Made by a program: the position numbers and the translations under genes. This document shows positions 35,517-45,069 of a stretch of 64,000 nucleotides of DNA, in pieces. The first letter of the stretch is position 1, and each line of letters starts with the position of its first letter. The notes below the pieces were generated by a model. That model saw only the letters and a list, made by a program, of their open reading frames with translations, did no database searches and had not been told where the DNA came from. Source of the stretch: Parapontixanthobacter aurantiacus (GTDB lineage Bacteria > Pseudomonadota > Alphaproteobacteria > Sphingomonadales > Sphingomonadaceae); contig NZ_WTYW01000001.1 of NCBI RefSeq assembly GCF_009827635.1, positions 824,001 through 888,000 of the forward strand, given 5' to 3'.

Positions 35517-35977
35517 CGCAGGTTCTCCGTCGGGCGGTTGTCGGCGAGAACGTTGCGCAATCTGTCGATCTTCGACTTGAGAGCAAATCCCGTAATCGCT
35601 GCAAGCACCAGCAACACGCCGACCACGATACCGGTCGCCGCCCAAGCTCCGACCGCCGGAATGAGAGCGATGAGAACGCCGATAACCAGCGCAATCAATG
35701 CCAAATGCACGATAGCGAGCAGACCGGCGGCGTAGCCAGCGATCTGACCGCTACGGTTGGCTGCATATTTCGCACGGGTCTTTTGGAAGGCGAGTTCGGC
35801 TTGAACATAAGCGGTGCCGTCTTCGTACAACGCCTTTGCGTCGTCGATCAGAGAGGGCGGGTCAGGGTCATACCCTTCGGCATCAGCACGGCGGGCCGCG
35901 ACAGGATCATAGTCGCCGGTCGCATCAACCGGGTCGTCCGAACTGCCAAAATCGTGGGTTTCTCTCTCCGACAACAT
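35513..35977 (-). CDS. Phage-holin-like (Holin-X type) membrane protein
   Basis: About 154 residues from the ATG at 35977 (MLSERETHDFG); a TTG six codons earlier is possible. A charged N-terminus is followed by a helix (LYEDGTAYVQAELAFQKTRAKY) and two adjacent membrane segments (IAGYAAGLLAIVHLALIALV; GAWAATGIVVGVLLVLAAIT), the layout of the 'phage holin family' proteins of bacterial chromosomes. The name does not imply lysis; context is a cluster of stress- or envelope-type proteins. Confidence 0.78.
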   Translation of the reverse strand: MLSERETHDFGSSDDPVDATGDYDPVAARRADAEGYDPDPPSLIDDAKALYEDGTAYVQAELAFQKTRAKYAANRSGQIAGYAAGLLAIVHLALIALVIGVLIALIPAVGAWAATGIVVGVLLVLAAITGFALKSKIDRLRNVLADNRPTENLR

Positions 35978-36060
35978 CGCTTCGTTTCCAGTCAATTATC
36001 TCGCCTTTGTTGGTCTTTTCATGACGGTTGGAGCATACGTTCCAGCCCAGTGCGGAAAGA

Positions 36061-36082
36061 GGGGCGGGTATCGACCCGCCCC
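36061..36082. terminator. GC-rich hairpin after the 36097 gene
   Basis: GGGGCGGGT-ATCG-ACCCGCCCC, a perfect nine-pair stem. Read leftward it is followed by CTCTTTCC, a modest T-tract. It probably terminates the minus-strand gene ending at 36097. Confidence 0.7.
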
Positions 36083-36096
36083 TGAATTCCAATTTG

Positions 36097-38103
<2,007 letters not shown>

Positions 38104-38133
38104 GAGATTTCAAGTGTATCAGGGAAGGGCGGG

Positions 38134-38436
38134 TCAAGAGGTTTCGACCTCGTGCTCCGCCTCCTTCTCGATCTCTTCCATCTTCTCGATCTTGCGCTTG
38201 TTTTTCGGGCTGAGGAGATATTGCCAGACGCCCCACAGGTTCACGATGAGCAGAATGGCGTTCTGGATCGTAAGCGGCATGCCTCCGCCGGTGAGGCCAA
38301 CGATGACCCACGCTATCGCCACCACGCTGAACAGGACGAAAGCCCAGCCGGTCGCGCGTCGCCCGATATCCGCAGCAATCATCGCGGCAGCGATGACCGC
38401 GCCGATCGCGGCAAACCATTCGAGCGGACCGTTCAT
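38134..38436 (-). CDS. Small membrane protein, unknown
   Basis: A 100-residue protein with three hydrophobic segments (AAIGAVIAAAMIAADIG; WAFVLFSVVAIAWVIVGLTG; NAILLIVNLWGVWQYLL) and a charged, probably helical tail (KNKRKIEKMEEIEKEAEHEV). Similar small proteins in sphingomonads carry no assigned function. Convergent to eno; ends 30 bp from it. Confidence 0.75.
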   Translation of the reverse strand: MNGPLEWFAAIGAVIAAAMIAADIGRRATGWAFVLFSVVAIAWVIVGLTGGGMPLTIQNAILLIVNLWGVWQYLLSPKNKRKIEKMEEIEKEAEHEVETS

Positions 38437-38532
38437 GTCGAAGCTGCCTTTCGTCCGGTGTTTCGGTCGAGCGGGGCGACACCCGCGAAACCTATCGACG
38501 GGCAGCGGCGGTTCTCGTTCCGCTAAAGTAGT

Positions 38533-38955
38533 TTAAGCTGCGAACCGGTCTTGCAGGGCCAGCAGGGCCAGCGCCGCTTTTGCTGATTCGCCGCCCTTGT
38601 CCTTCTGCTCCGGGTCGGCGCGGACCATCGCCTGCGCGTCGTTCTCCACGGTGAGGATACCGTTGCCGATCGCAATCCCGTCCATCGTCAGTGCCATGAT
38701 TGCGCGTGCGCTTTCGCCGGCGACGATCTCGAAATGATAAGTTTCGCCCCGGATGACGACGCCGATGGCGACGAATGCGTCATAGCTTTCGCTCTCCGCC
38801 GCCAGCGCGATCGCGCCCGGTATTTCGAGTGCGCCGGGCACGGTCAGCACTTCGACCGAATGGCCTTCTGCTTCGCATACGCGCCGTGCCCCTGCGATAA
38901 GCAGATCGTTATATTCGTCGTAGAACCGCGCCTCGACGATCAGAATACGAGCCAT
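38533..38955 (-). CDS. ribH: 6,7-dimethyl-8-ribityllumazine synthase
   Basis: Joins the pyrimidine and dihydroxybutanone phosphate to form lumazine, the riboflavin precursor. The 140 residues include [49 protein letters not shown] (active-site His) and [13 protein letters not shown]. The start lies 5 bp after the ribBX stop, so both enzymes for this condensation come from one transcript. Confidence 0.95.
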   Translation of the reverse strand: MARILIVEARFYDEYNDLLIAGARRVCEAEGHSVEVLTVPGALEIPGAIALAAESESYDAFVAIGVVIRGETYHFEIVAGESARAIMALTMDGIAIGNGILTVENDAQAMVRADPEQKDKGGESAKAALALLALQDRFAA

Positions 38956-38960
38956 GCTGT

Positions 38961-40220
38961 CTACTCCGGGATAGCTTCTTCGGCGACGATATTCAGGCCG
39001 TAGCCGTCGATCGCCACGACGTTGCGGTGTGAATTGGTCAGAAGGACCATGTCCTCGATATCGAGATCGGCTAGGATTTGCGCGCCTATCCCGTAATTGC
39101 GGAAGTCGCCGCTCGCGGAACTGGGCGGTTCGTCGCCAGCGCTGGCCGCTCGCGAATTGATGAGGATGACGATGACGCCCGCGCCCTCTTCCCCGATCCG
39201 GCTCATGGCGCGCTGCAACACCCGCTTCTTCGGTCCGGAGCGACCCAGCACATCGTCGAGGATGCTGATCGTATGCATCCTCACGAGCGTGGGGCGGTCA
39301 GGCGTCACGTGTCCCTTCTGCAGAACGTAGCTGGCGCTGCCGTCGATCTTGTTGCGATAGGTCAGGAGTTGCCAGTCGCCGCCATAGTCGGACTTGAACT
39401 GCTCTTCGTGCAGTCGCTCGACCAGATGATCGTTGCGTCGGCGATATTCGATGAGATCGCGGATCGTCCCGATCTTCAGCCCGTGCTTGCGCGCGAAACC
39501 GATCAGGTCGTCGAGACGTGCCATCGAGCCGTCGTCATTCATGATCTCGCAGATGACGCCGGAGGGGTTGAGGCCAGCCAGGCGCGCGATGTCGACCGCC
39601 GCTTCCGTGTGGCCGGCGCGAACGAGGACTCCCCCCTCGCGCGCGACCAGGGGAAAGACGTGCCCCGGCGTGACGATGTCGTCTTTCGTCTTGGTCGAAT
39701 CGATGGCGACGGAGATAGTGCGGGCGCGGTCCGCGGCGCTGATGCCTGTGGTTACGCCCTCGCGCGCTTCGATCGAGGTCGTGAAGGCCGTTTCGAACAT
39801 CGTCCGGTTCGACCGGCTCATCGGTTCGAGCCCAAGCGTGTCGACTCGCGCACGATCAAGCGAAAGGCAGATGAGCCCGCGCCCGTGCGTCGCCATGAAG
39901 TTGATTGCGTTGGGCGTCGCCATCTGCGCAGGGATTACCAGATCGCCTTCGTTTTCACGATCCTCGTCGTCGACGAGTACGAACATCCGCCCGTTGCGCG
40001 CTTCGTCGATAATTTCCTCGATGCCGACGAGAACCGGCGAACTGTCGTTGTCGGCAAGGAATCGTTCGAGCTTGCCCAGCGTTTCGGTCGTGGGATTCCA
40101 GCTGTCGGAAAGACAGTCGCGCAGGGAATTCGCGTGAAGCCCGGCGGCGCGGGCTATGCCGGCCTTGGTAAAGGCTTTGCTTTCGACGAGTTGCCTTATC
40201 TGTTGGGGTAAGTCGGTCAT
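38961..40220 (-). CDS. ribB: HTH-fused 3,4-dihydroxy-2-butanone 4-phosphate synthase with degenerate RibA domain (RibBX type)
   Basis: The DHBP synthase makes the four-carbon substrate for lumazine. The 419 residues are three parts. Residues ~1-60 are an XRE-like helix-turn-helix ([20 protein letters not shown], then TLGKLERFL). Residues ~70-275 are RibB, with the motifs [17 protein letters not shown] and [27 protein letters not shown]. The C-terminal ~140 residues are RibA-like ([33 protein letters not shown]) but lack all three zinc cysteines of GTP cyclohydrolase II, so that activity is not expected. Proteobacterial RibBX proteins are known with such an inert domain. Two palindromes precede the gene; the fused HTH is their obvious candidate reader, which would be autoregulation. 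No Shine-Dalgarno is visible. Confidence 0.9.
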   Translation of the reverse strand: MTDLPQQIRQLVESKAFTKAGIARAAGLHANSLRDCLSDSWNPTTETLGKLERFLADNDSSPVLVGIEEIIDEARNGRMFVLVDDEDRENEGDLVIPAQMATPNAINFMATHGRGLICLSLDRARVDTLGLEPMSRSNRTMFETAFTTSIEAREGVTTGISAADRARTISVAIDSTKTKDDIVTPGHVFPLVAREGGVLVRAGHTEAAVDIARLAGLNPSGVICEIMNDDGSMARLDDLIGFARKHGLKIGTIRDLIEYRRRNDHLVERLHEEQFKSDYGGDWQLLTYRNKIDGSASYVLQKGHVTPDRPTLVRMHTISILDDVLGRSGPKKRVLQRAMSRIGEEGAGVIVILINSRAASAGDEPPSSASGDFRNYGIGAQILADLDIEDMVLLTNSHRNVVAIDGYGLNIVAEEAIPE

Positions 40221-40233
40221 ATCAGGTGCGCTA

Positions 40234-40249
40234 TCACATTGGAATGTGA
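40234..40249. promoter_or_regulatory. Palindromic operator box 1 of ribBX-ribH
   Basis: TCACATTGGAATGTGA: arms fully symmetric, only the central GG breaks symmetry. It lies 14-29 nt upstream of the ribBX ATG. It shares the core CACATT-NN-AATGTG with box 2, exactly 30 bp centre to centre. Confidence 0.78.
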
Positions 40250-40263
40250 ACGGCAACGAACTA

Positions 40264-40279
40264 GCACATTCGAATGTGC
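40264..40279. promoter_or_regulatory. Palindromic operator box 2 of ribBX-ribH
   Basis: GCACATTCGAATGTGC, a perfect 16-bp palindrome, 44-59 nt upstream of the ribBX ATG. The 30-bp spacing to box 1, near three helical turns, places both on one DNA face. No FMN riboswitch was seen in the 79-bp gap. Confidence 0.78.
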
Positions 40280-40299
40280 ATTATTCTTATGCGCGCTTG

Positions 40300-40650
40300 C
40301 TAAACGGACCGTCGTCTGGTGACAGGCTTCCGCGGCATCGCATATGTTCCGCTTACCGTCGTCCGGTAATCATCGGGATTGATCGGAAAAGTAAAGAGAA
40401 GGCCGAACATTCGATCTTCCGACCATACGACTTTTGCCGCAATCGGCTCATGGTCCTTGATCTGCACCTCCACCTCCAGATCGCAGGGCAGGTCGAGGAC
40501 GCCGATGCCCTTCAGTCCGGTGGCAGAAATGTCCTTGATCCTGAACGTCCGCCACTCGTCATCGAGCCGCAACTTGCCTGTCGCGAGTATTTGCGAGCGC
40601 CCCCGGTTGTGAAAGAGTGCGCTGAAGGTTTTGCCGGTAATCGGAAACAT
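40300..40650 (-). CDS. PilZ-like domain protein
   Basis: A 116-residue single-domain protein starting MFPITGKTFSALFHN. The PilZ core is suggested by LRLDDEWRTFRIKDISATGLKGIG, which carries the D-x-S-x-x-G motif, and a following strand-rich part (LEVEVQIKDHEPIAAKVVW). The upstream RxxxR half of the cyclic-di-GMP signature is imperfect (NRGRSQ), so binding of the nucleotide is uncertain. It lies upstream of ribBX on the same strand with the palindromes in between. Confidence 0.72.
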   Translation of the reverse strand: MFPITGKTFSALFHNRGRSQILATGKLRLDDEWRTFRIKDISATGLKGIGVLDLPCDLEVEVQIKDHEPIAAKVVWSEDRMFGLLFTFPINPDDYRTTVSGTYAMPRKPVTRRRSV

Positions 40651-40775
40651 GCTCAACGCGTAGCATCGGCAAACTTTTTAATATCTTAAGGGGCCAGCCG
40701 CAAACGTCTTAGTATTTGCTAAGACGTCCGGAAACAGACCCGAGCGGCCCGCAAAAATCGCAGATCAGGGAGGGG

Positions 40776-40822
40776 GTGGTGGACGCACTAGGGTTCGAAC
40801 CTAGGACCCGCTGATTAAGAGT
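40776..40822 (-). repeat. attL: displaced 3' half of tRNA-Lys
   Basis: A 47-bp copy of the tRNA-Lys(CTT) 3' half (anticodon loop, variable and T arms, acceptor strand with CCA), matching 60920-60966 without gaps at 44 of 47 positions. The last 20 bases (40803-40822) are identical. The three differences are a compensated T-stem pair (tRNA position 51-63) and T-loop base 59. It lacks the 5' half and is not a functional tRNA. Confidence 0.93.
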
Positions 40823-40935
40823 TTTGTGGCCCTCGTTTCAACGAATTTCAGCCACTTTCCGAAAGCCGCACAAATTCGGTCCTATTCCCGTTGTGTTCTC
40901 GCAGTTGTTTTCGGTTGGCTTCCGTTAGGTTCCGG

Positions 40936-40948
40936 TATATCGATTACG
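40936..40948. promoter_or_regulatory. TATATCGATTACG motif upstream of integrase
   Basis: The 13-bp TATATCGATTACG recurs exactly at 52466-52478 before the late operon. It begins with a -10-like TATAT. It ends 23 bp before the integrase ATG at 40972, or 2 bp before a possible GTG start at 40951. Confidence 0.45.
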
Positions 40949-40971
40949 CAGTGATTACGTGGACTGCGATC

Positions 40972-42273
40972 ATGGCCCGACTGAAGCTTACTTTGACGAC
41001 TGTTCCCAAGGCAGCGATCCCCGAGAAAGGCGACGCCTATTACTGGGACACTGAACTTCGGGGCTTCGGTCTTCGCGTCACGCCACGCGGTGTTCGATCC
41101 TATGTGCTTCAGTATCGTTTGCCGGGTCGCAATGCGCGCAGGCTCACTATCGGTATTCATGGTTCGCCATGGACGCCGGAAAAGGCGAGGGGGCGCGCCG
41201 AAGAACTGCTGTACGATGTTAAGCGCGGAGACGATCCGGTTCTCGCTGCACGCAAGCGTGCACGCGAGGCGGTCGATTTGGAATTTTCCAAGTACGTGGA
41301 CACGTTCACGGACGCCTATCTTAAATCGGAATGGCGGGATTCGTGGGCGGATGCAAAGCGCCAATTGGAACTGCATGTCATTCCGCACCTGAGGGGGCAG
41401 GCGCTGCCTGAGATTGAAAAGGCCGATCTGGCGCGTGTCATTCGGCGGTTGAGCGATAGGCCCGCTCTTGCCCGCAACACGCATGCGACGCTTCGTAAGC
41501 TGTTCGCTTGGGCTGTCGATCAAGGTGACCTAGTTTCCAGTCCGATCCCTGCTGCCCCGCCAGGTGTGAAGGCCAGAAAGCGCGTCCTGTCACCCGATGA
41601 AATTGTTGCGCTCTGGCAAGCGAGCTTCGAACTGGCCCGCCCGATGGGGCAATTCGTGCGATTGTTGGTAACTACTCTACAGCGACGCGGAGAGGTCGCC
41701 GGATTGCCATGGGCTGAGTTAAACAGCCTAAAAAAAGTCTGGATGCTTGATGGCGAACGCGCGAAGAATGAGGACGATCATCTTGTGCCGCTCAACCCGC
41801 TTGCCGTTGCGGTCCTTGCTGAAATGGCGAACGCTACCGGGCATGAGGCGAAGCGTTGGCCGCGTAAGGGGCTGGTGTTCTCAACTACCGGCGCAACGCC
41901 GATTTCCGGGTTTTCAAAGGTTAAAAAGCAACTCGACCGCGAGATGCTTCCGATCCTTCAGGATATGGCGGACAAGCGGGCCGATGCGCTCGGAGACGAA
42001 CGTGAGCTTGTGTTGCTTCGACCGTGGCGCTTTCATGACATTCGCAGAACCGGAACGACGCAGATGCAGGCACTGGGTGTTCCGATTGAGGTGACCGAGA
42101 AGGTCATAAATCACAAGTCTGGCGAAACTGCGGGCATCCGTGGCGTCTACAACCTACACGCTTACACCGATGAGAAGCGCGACGCACTCGAAGCGTGGGG
42201 TGCATATTTGGAGAAGCTCATTGCGCGCGCGAGCGCGCCGAACGTGATCGCACTCGCCAAAGGGCGGGCGTGA
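40972..42273 (+). CDS. P4-type tyrosine site-specific integrase
   Basis: Integrates and excises the element at tRNA-Lys. The 433 residues show an N-terminal arm-binding DUF4102-type domain (DTELRGFGLRVTPRGVRSYV), a SAM-like core-binding domain (~100-190) and the catalytic domain. The catalytic residues are Arg in TTLQRRGEVAGLPWAEL, the HxxR in FHDIRRTGTTQM, His in VINHKSG and the tyrosine in GVYNLHAYTDEKRDALEAW. Start ATG 40972 (MARLKLTLTTV); an in-frame GTG at 40951 is possible. It stands directly inside attL and reads inward, as is normal for such islands. Confidence 0.95.
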   Translation: MARLKLTLTTVPKAAIPEKGDAYYWDTELRGFGLRVTPRGVRSYVLQYRLPGRNARRLTIGIHGSPWTPEKARGRAEELLYDVKRGDDPVLAARKRAREAVDLEFSKYVDTFTDAYLKSEWRDSWADAKRQLELHVIPHLRGQALPEIEKADLARVIRRLSDRPALARNTHATLRKLFAWAVDQGDLVSSPIPAAPPGVKARKRVLSPDEIVALWQASFELARPMGQFVRLLVTTLQRRGEVAGLPWAELNSLKKVWMLDGERAKNEDDHLVPLNPLAVAVLAEMANATGHEAKRWPRKGLVFSTTGATPISGFSKVKKQLDREMLPILQDMADKRADALGDERELVLLRPWRFHDIRRTGTTQMQALGVPIEVTEKVINHKSGETAGIRGVYNLHAYTDEKRDALEAWGAYLEKLIARASAPNVIALAKGRA

Positions 42274-42363
42274 TGGCGGCGTGGCTAGGGTAGCTCCCGA
42301 AAACCCGGACTCCGACCGGGCTGCCGCGCCATCTTAACTATCGGAGCACACGCGGAGGTGTGT

Positions 42364-43212
42364 ATGACGAGGTTTCGTTGGCCGGGATGGGTGAATCGTC
42401 AACTTTGGCCAGATCAACCTGAGGGTTATATCTTTTTAGCCCGTGCGTTTGATCTGCTAGGAGCGACCATATGGGCAGATTGGACCGGCCACGAGGTAGA
42501 AGAAGCAGAAAAGTCTGTAGGGCGGCGGATACCATCTGCGGAGGACTCCTACATGGACGGCACGCCGCGCTTTGGGATTCACCGTGAATTTGGTCCGGAC
42601 GTAATAAAGGCTGCCGGGTCAGGACACCCCAATCCGAAAGTTCCCATTCCCGAACCCCTCTGGCGCGCTGTCGCTGCCGATAATGATCGTCGCCTTGATC
42701 GGGTTCAATCGGCAGTCATTCGGCGCGATGGGGTTGTGGCGGAATGCCACGACTTGGCTTTGAGCGGAACTTTGAAGTTTGCGTGGCGTCGAAAAGGCGG
42801 AGGGAAAAAGCCGATTCCTGTTGCGCCCGAGGAATGGGAAATCGATTATCCCTTCGTTCCGTTCGCTACTCTTGGCTACGGCGAAGATCTAGGGCTTTCG
42901 TCACCAGTGCCCAATGGTTGGCTATTCGTGACCGCAGCAAGCCTGAGCGATGTTCTCGGCGTTTCAGGGTCATACCACGTTTCCGGCAGTCATGAGAAAG
43001 TGGGAGAGCGGCCAATTCAGCCATCCTCTGAGAAGCTGAAGGCGCTTGCAAATGAGTTGGATGCAGAGGGAATCCCGATACGCGAAGTGAAATCGCATCA
43101 TATCAAAGATCGCTGGAAAAATGAGGATGGGCCGCGACCCAAGGTGACTGCAATAACATCTCTAATGGCTGGCTTAGGCAAGGGTGGACGCCCGCCCGAC
43201 ACCGAGCGATAA
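42364..43212 (+). CDS. Hypothetical protein of the element, early region
   Basis: A 282-residue soluble protein, unrecognised. The ATG at 42364 follows GGAGGTG. The first third is Trp- and Pro-rich (RFRWPGWVNRQLWPDQPEGY); the middle is a strand-rich region (VAPEEWEIDYPFVPFATLGY); the end (VKSHHIKDRWKNEDGPRPKV) is basic, as in DNA-binding tails. Two small hairpins (43213-43239) follow, with no strong T-run. It lies between integrase and regulator, a place often used for accessory or excision functions, but no such role is shown. Confidence 0.7.
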   Translation: MTRFRWPGWVNRQLWPDQPEGYIFLARAFDLLGATIWADWTGHEVEEAEKSVGRRIPSAEDSYMDGTPRFGIHREFGPDVIKAAGSGHPNPKVPIPEPLWRAVAADNDRRLDRVQSAVIRRDGVVAECHDLALSGTLKFAWRRKGGGKKPIPVAPEEWEIDYPFVPFATLGYGEDLGLSSPVPNGWLFVTAASLSDVLGVSGSYHVSGSHEKVGERPIQPSSEKLKALANELDAEGIPIREVKSHHIKDRWKNEDGPRPKVTAITSLMAGLGKGGRPPDTER

Positions 43213-43287
43213 GACGGAAAACCGTCAGTTAGAATAACTGTTGCGTCAGTTTTAAATGATGGTCGAAACAGTTCTTCTGCTTTCAAT

Positions 43288-43340
43288 GAGGTTCCGCGAA
43301 GCATCGCCGCATTACGGAGCGATGCAATTAAGCGGACCTC
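43288..43340 (+). promoter_or_regulatory. Extended hairpin immediately before the AlpA-like gene
   Basis: Outer arms GAGGTTCCGC (43288) and GCGGACCTC (43332), inner arms GCATCGC (43301) and GCGATGC (43319) form a two-stage imperfect hairpin. It ends 3 nt before the ATG and occupies the place of the ribosome site, of which no other copy is visible. It could be a translational control element or a DNA operator. Confidence 0.5.
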
Positions 43341-43343
43341 ATC

Positions 43344-43556
43344 ATGGAAAACGACGACGACAAGCTGCTTACAACTGAACAGCTCGCATCTCTGCGCAAT
43401 GTGCCTCCCAGCCGCATCGAAAAGGAACGCCTGAAAGGTGAAGGGCCGGCCTTTATTAAAGATGGCCACTTAGTCCGATACAGGCTCGGCGATTACCGCT
43501 CTTGGATCGCCTCGAAGCAACGGTTCACATCTACCTCTGAGCAAGCGGCAGCGTGA
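43344..43556 (+). CDS. AlpA/MerR-type small helix-turn-helix regulator
   Basis: A 70-residue protein of the AlpA/excisionase-like fold. LLTTEQLASLRNVPPSRIEK forms the HTH, and LKGEGPAFIKDGHLVRYRLGDYRSWI is the wing typical of such regulators (GPAFIK...YRLGDYxxW). In P4-like islands AlpA activates integrase or excision genes. It opens the replication module; the next gene starts 3 bp downstream. An extended hairpin precedes it. Confidence 0.85.
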   Translation: MENDDDKLLTTEQLASLRNVPPSRIEKERLKGEGPAFIKDGHLVRYRLGDYRSWIASKQRFTSTSEQAAA

Positions 43557-43559
43557 CGG

Positions 43560-43898
43560 ATGTCGGATCGGAAAGGTTCGCGTCCAAACCGTAAAGGACG
43601 CGGGGGCCGCGCAATTCTGTCCATTAAGACGGATGCACAGCCCCCCAAAGATTGCTCTCGGCTCCCCAGCACTGAGCAGAGCTCATTTACCGAAAAACTG
43701 ACGCCGCTGCAACTGGCGGAAGTCGATCTCTACGTGTCGTCTCGTCGGGACATGGAGATTAGGCGGCGCACCCTTCCCGAGACGAAGGAAGAATGGTTGC
43801 GCTCCGGCACTATCGGTTCGGGCAGGTTGTCGCAGCATGATGCGGATCGCCTGTGGAACAAGGCAAAGGTGGCTCTGGTTGAAGGGGGTGTCCGATGA
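43560..43898 (+). CDS. Hypothetical element protein, replication module
   Basis: A 112-residue protein with a strongly basic, Gly/Arg-rich N-terminus (MSDRKGSRPNRKGRGGRAIL) and a helical C-terminal half (LTPLQLAEVDLYVSSRRDME; LSQHDADRLWNKAKVALVEG). Not recognised. Its stop overlaps the next start (ATGA). Nucleic-acid binding is possible from the basic N-terminus, but this is inference. Confidence 0.7.
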   Translation: MSDRKGSRPNRKGRGGRAILSIKTDAQPPKDCSRLPSTEQSSFTEKLTPLQLAEVDLYVSSRRDMEIRRRTLPETKEEWLRSGTIGSGRLSQHDADRLWNKAKVALVEGGVR

Positions 43899-44158
43899 CC
43901 GCCCCCCTCGACGAGTTCTATCACGCGTTGCAGCCTTGGGATGGCAGGTGGTTCGTCAAATTGCCCGACGCCGGACCTCGCTTGCTGACGCTCACCCAGC
44001 ATACGGCGCTCCAAATACTTCGCGGACGTACCGGTCTGACGAACTGGGATGCCCGCCTTCTCCAGACTATCGCCACGACTGAGGGCGAACTGTCCAGCCT
44101 GCAACGGCATTACCTCGATCGACTGGCCCGCGAACATGACGAACGGGTGACGGCATGA
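43895..44158 (+). CDS. Small hypothetical element protein before the primase
   Basis: An 87-residue mostly helical protein (MTAPLDEFYHALQPWDGRWF; LQRHYLDRLAREHDERVTA). Not recognised. It overlaps both neighbours by 4 bp (ATGA at each end), so it is translated as part of the replication operon and is likely a partner of the primase or helicase. Confidence 0.72.
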   Translation: MTAPLDEFYHALQPWDGRWFVKLPDAGPRLLTLTQHTALQILRGRTGLTNWDARLLQTIATTEGELSSLQRHYLDRLAREHDERVTA

Positions 44159-45069
44159 CCGGGCGGCTCGATCTGGAAGCCATCCGCGAGAGCAATCCGC
44201 TTCCGACGGTCGTGGGCGGCGTCGTTGAACTCAAGCGCGCAGGGAGGGAGTGGAAAGCCTGCTGCCCGTTCCATAGCGAGCAAACCCCATCCTTCACAAT
44301 ATACAGCAACGGTCGTCGCTTCATGTGCTTCGGGTGCGGAGCGGAAGGTGATGTTTTCGACTTCGTATCGCGCATCGAAGGTATCGGCCTGCGCGATGCT
44401 GCCTTGCGGCTCGGCCAGGGGGAGGTGGTTACCACGAACATCGCTCCCCTTCCTCCGGCGAATGACGAAGGCGATCGGACCGAGGAAGCACGGTCGATCT
44501 GGCGCAACGCCGTTCCGGCGACGGGAACTCCGGTGGAGGCCTATCTGCGCTGGCGTGGTATCTCGATCCCAATTCCCGAAACCATCCGCTTCGCACGGCT
44601 GCAATACGGGAAGCGCGGGCGGGAATATCCTTGCCTCGTCGCGGTCGTAACCGGCCCGGATAACCGGCTTTGCGGTATCCAACGCACTTACCTTGCCGAC
44701 GATGGCCGGGGGAAGGCTGACGTTCCGAAGCCGAAGCTGTCGCTCGGTCGTGTCCGGTGCGGCGCGATCCGACTGGCACCGGTCTCTCGCCACCTGACAG
44801 TGTGCGAAGGCCTTGAGGATGGCCTGTCGTTGCAGGAAGCGATTGGCGGGCCTGTCTGGGTGGCCTGTGGCGCATCGAACCTGCCGTCGATGAGATTGCC
44901 GGATTTCGTGCGGGACGTAGCAATCGGAGGCGACAACGATGCGTCCGGTAGGGCCGCTGCCGAGAATGCTGCGCGGACAATGAGCGCGAGGGGTCATGGC
45001 GTGCGGGTTTTCTATCCCAGCCCGCCCCACAAAGATTTCAACGAAGAACTAAAGGAGTCGCGCGGATGA
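44155..45069 (+). CDS. CHC2 zinc-finger/Toprim primase of the element
   Basis: A 304-residue primase-like protein. The zinc finger is CCPFHSEQTPSF...FMCFGCGAEGDVFDF (residues ~36-70). The Toprim acids are in LTVCEGLEDGLSLQEAIGG and AIGGDNDASGRAAAENA. It lacks the helicase domain fused in phage P4 alpha and gp4-type proteins; the adjacent DUF3987 protein probably supplies that role. The ATG overlaps the previous stop and its own stop overlaps the next start. It is distinct from chromosomal dnaG at 25439. Confidence 0.9.
   Translation: MTGRLDLEAIRESNPLPTVVGGVVELKRAGREWKACCPFHSEQTPSFTIYSNGRRFMCFGCGAEGDVFDFVSRIEGIGLRDAALRLGQGEVVTTNIAPLPPANDEGDRTEEARSIWRNAVPATGTPVEAYLRWRGISIPIPETIRFARLQYGKRGREYPCLVAVVTGPDNRLCGIQRTYLADDGRGKADVPKPKLSLGRVRCGAIRLAPVSRHLTVCEGLEDGLSLQEAIGGPVWVACGASNLPSMRLPDFVRDVAIGGDNDASGRAAAENAARTMSARGHGVRVFYPSPPHKDFNEELKESRG

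Noticed and set aside
40776-40822. Possible second tRNA gene
   Set aside because: Only the 3' half of tRNA-Lys is present, with no acceptor 5' strand or D arm; it is the displaced attL copy.
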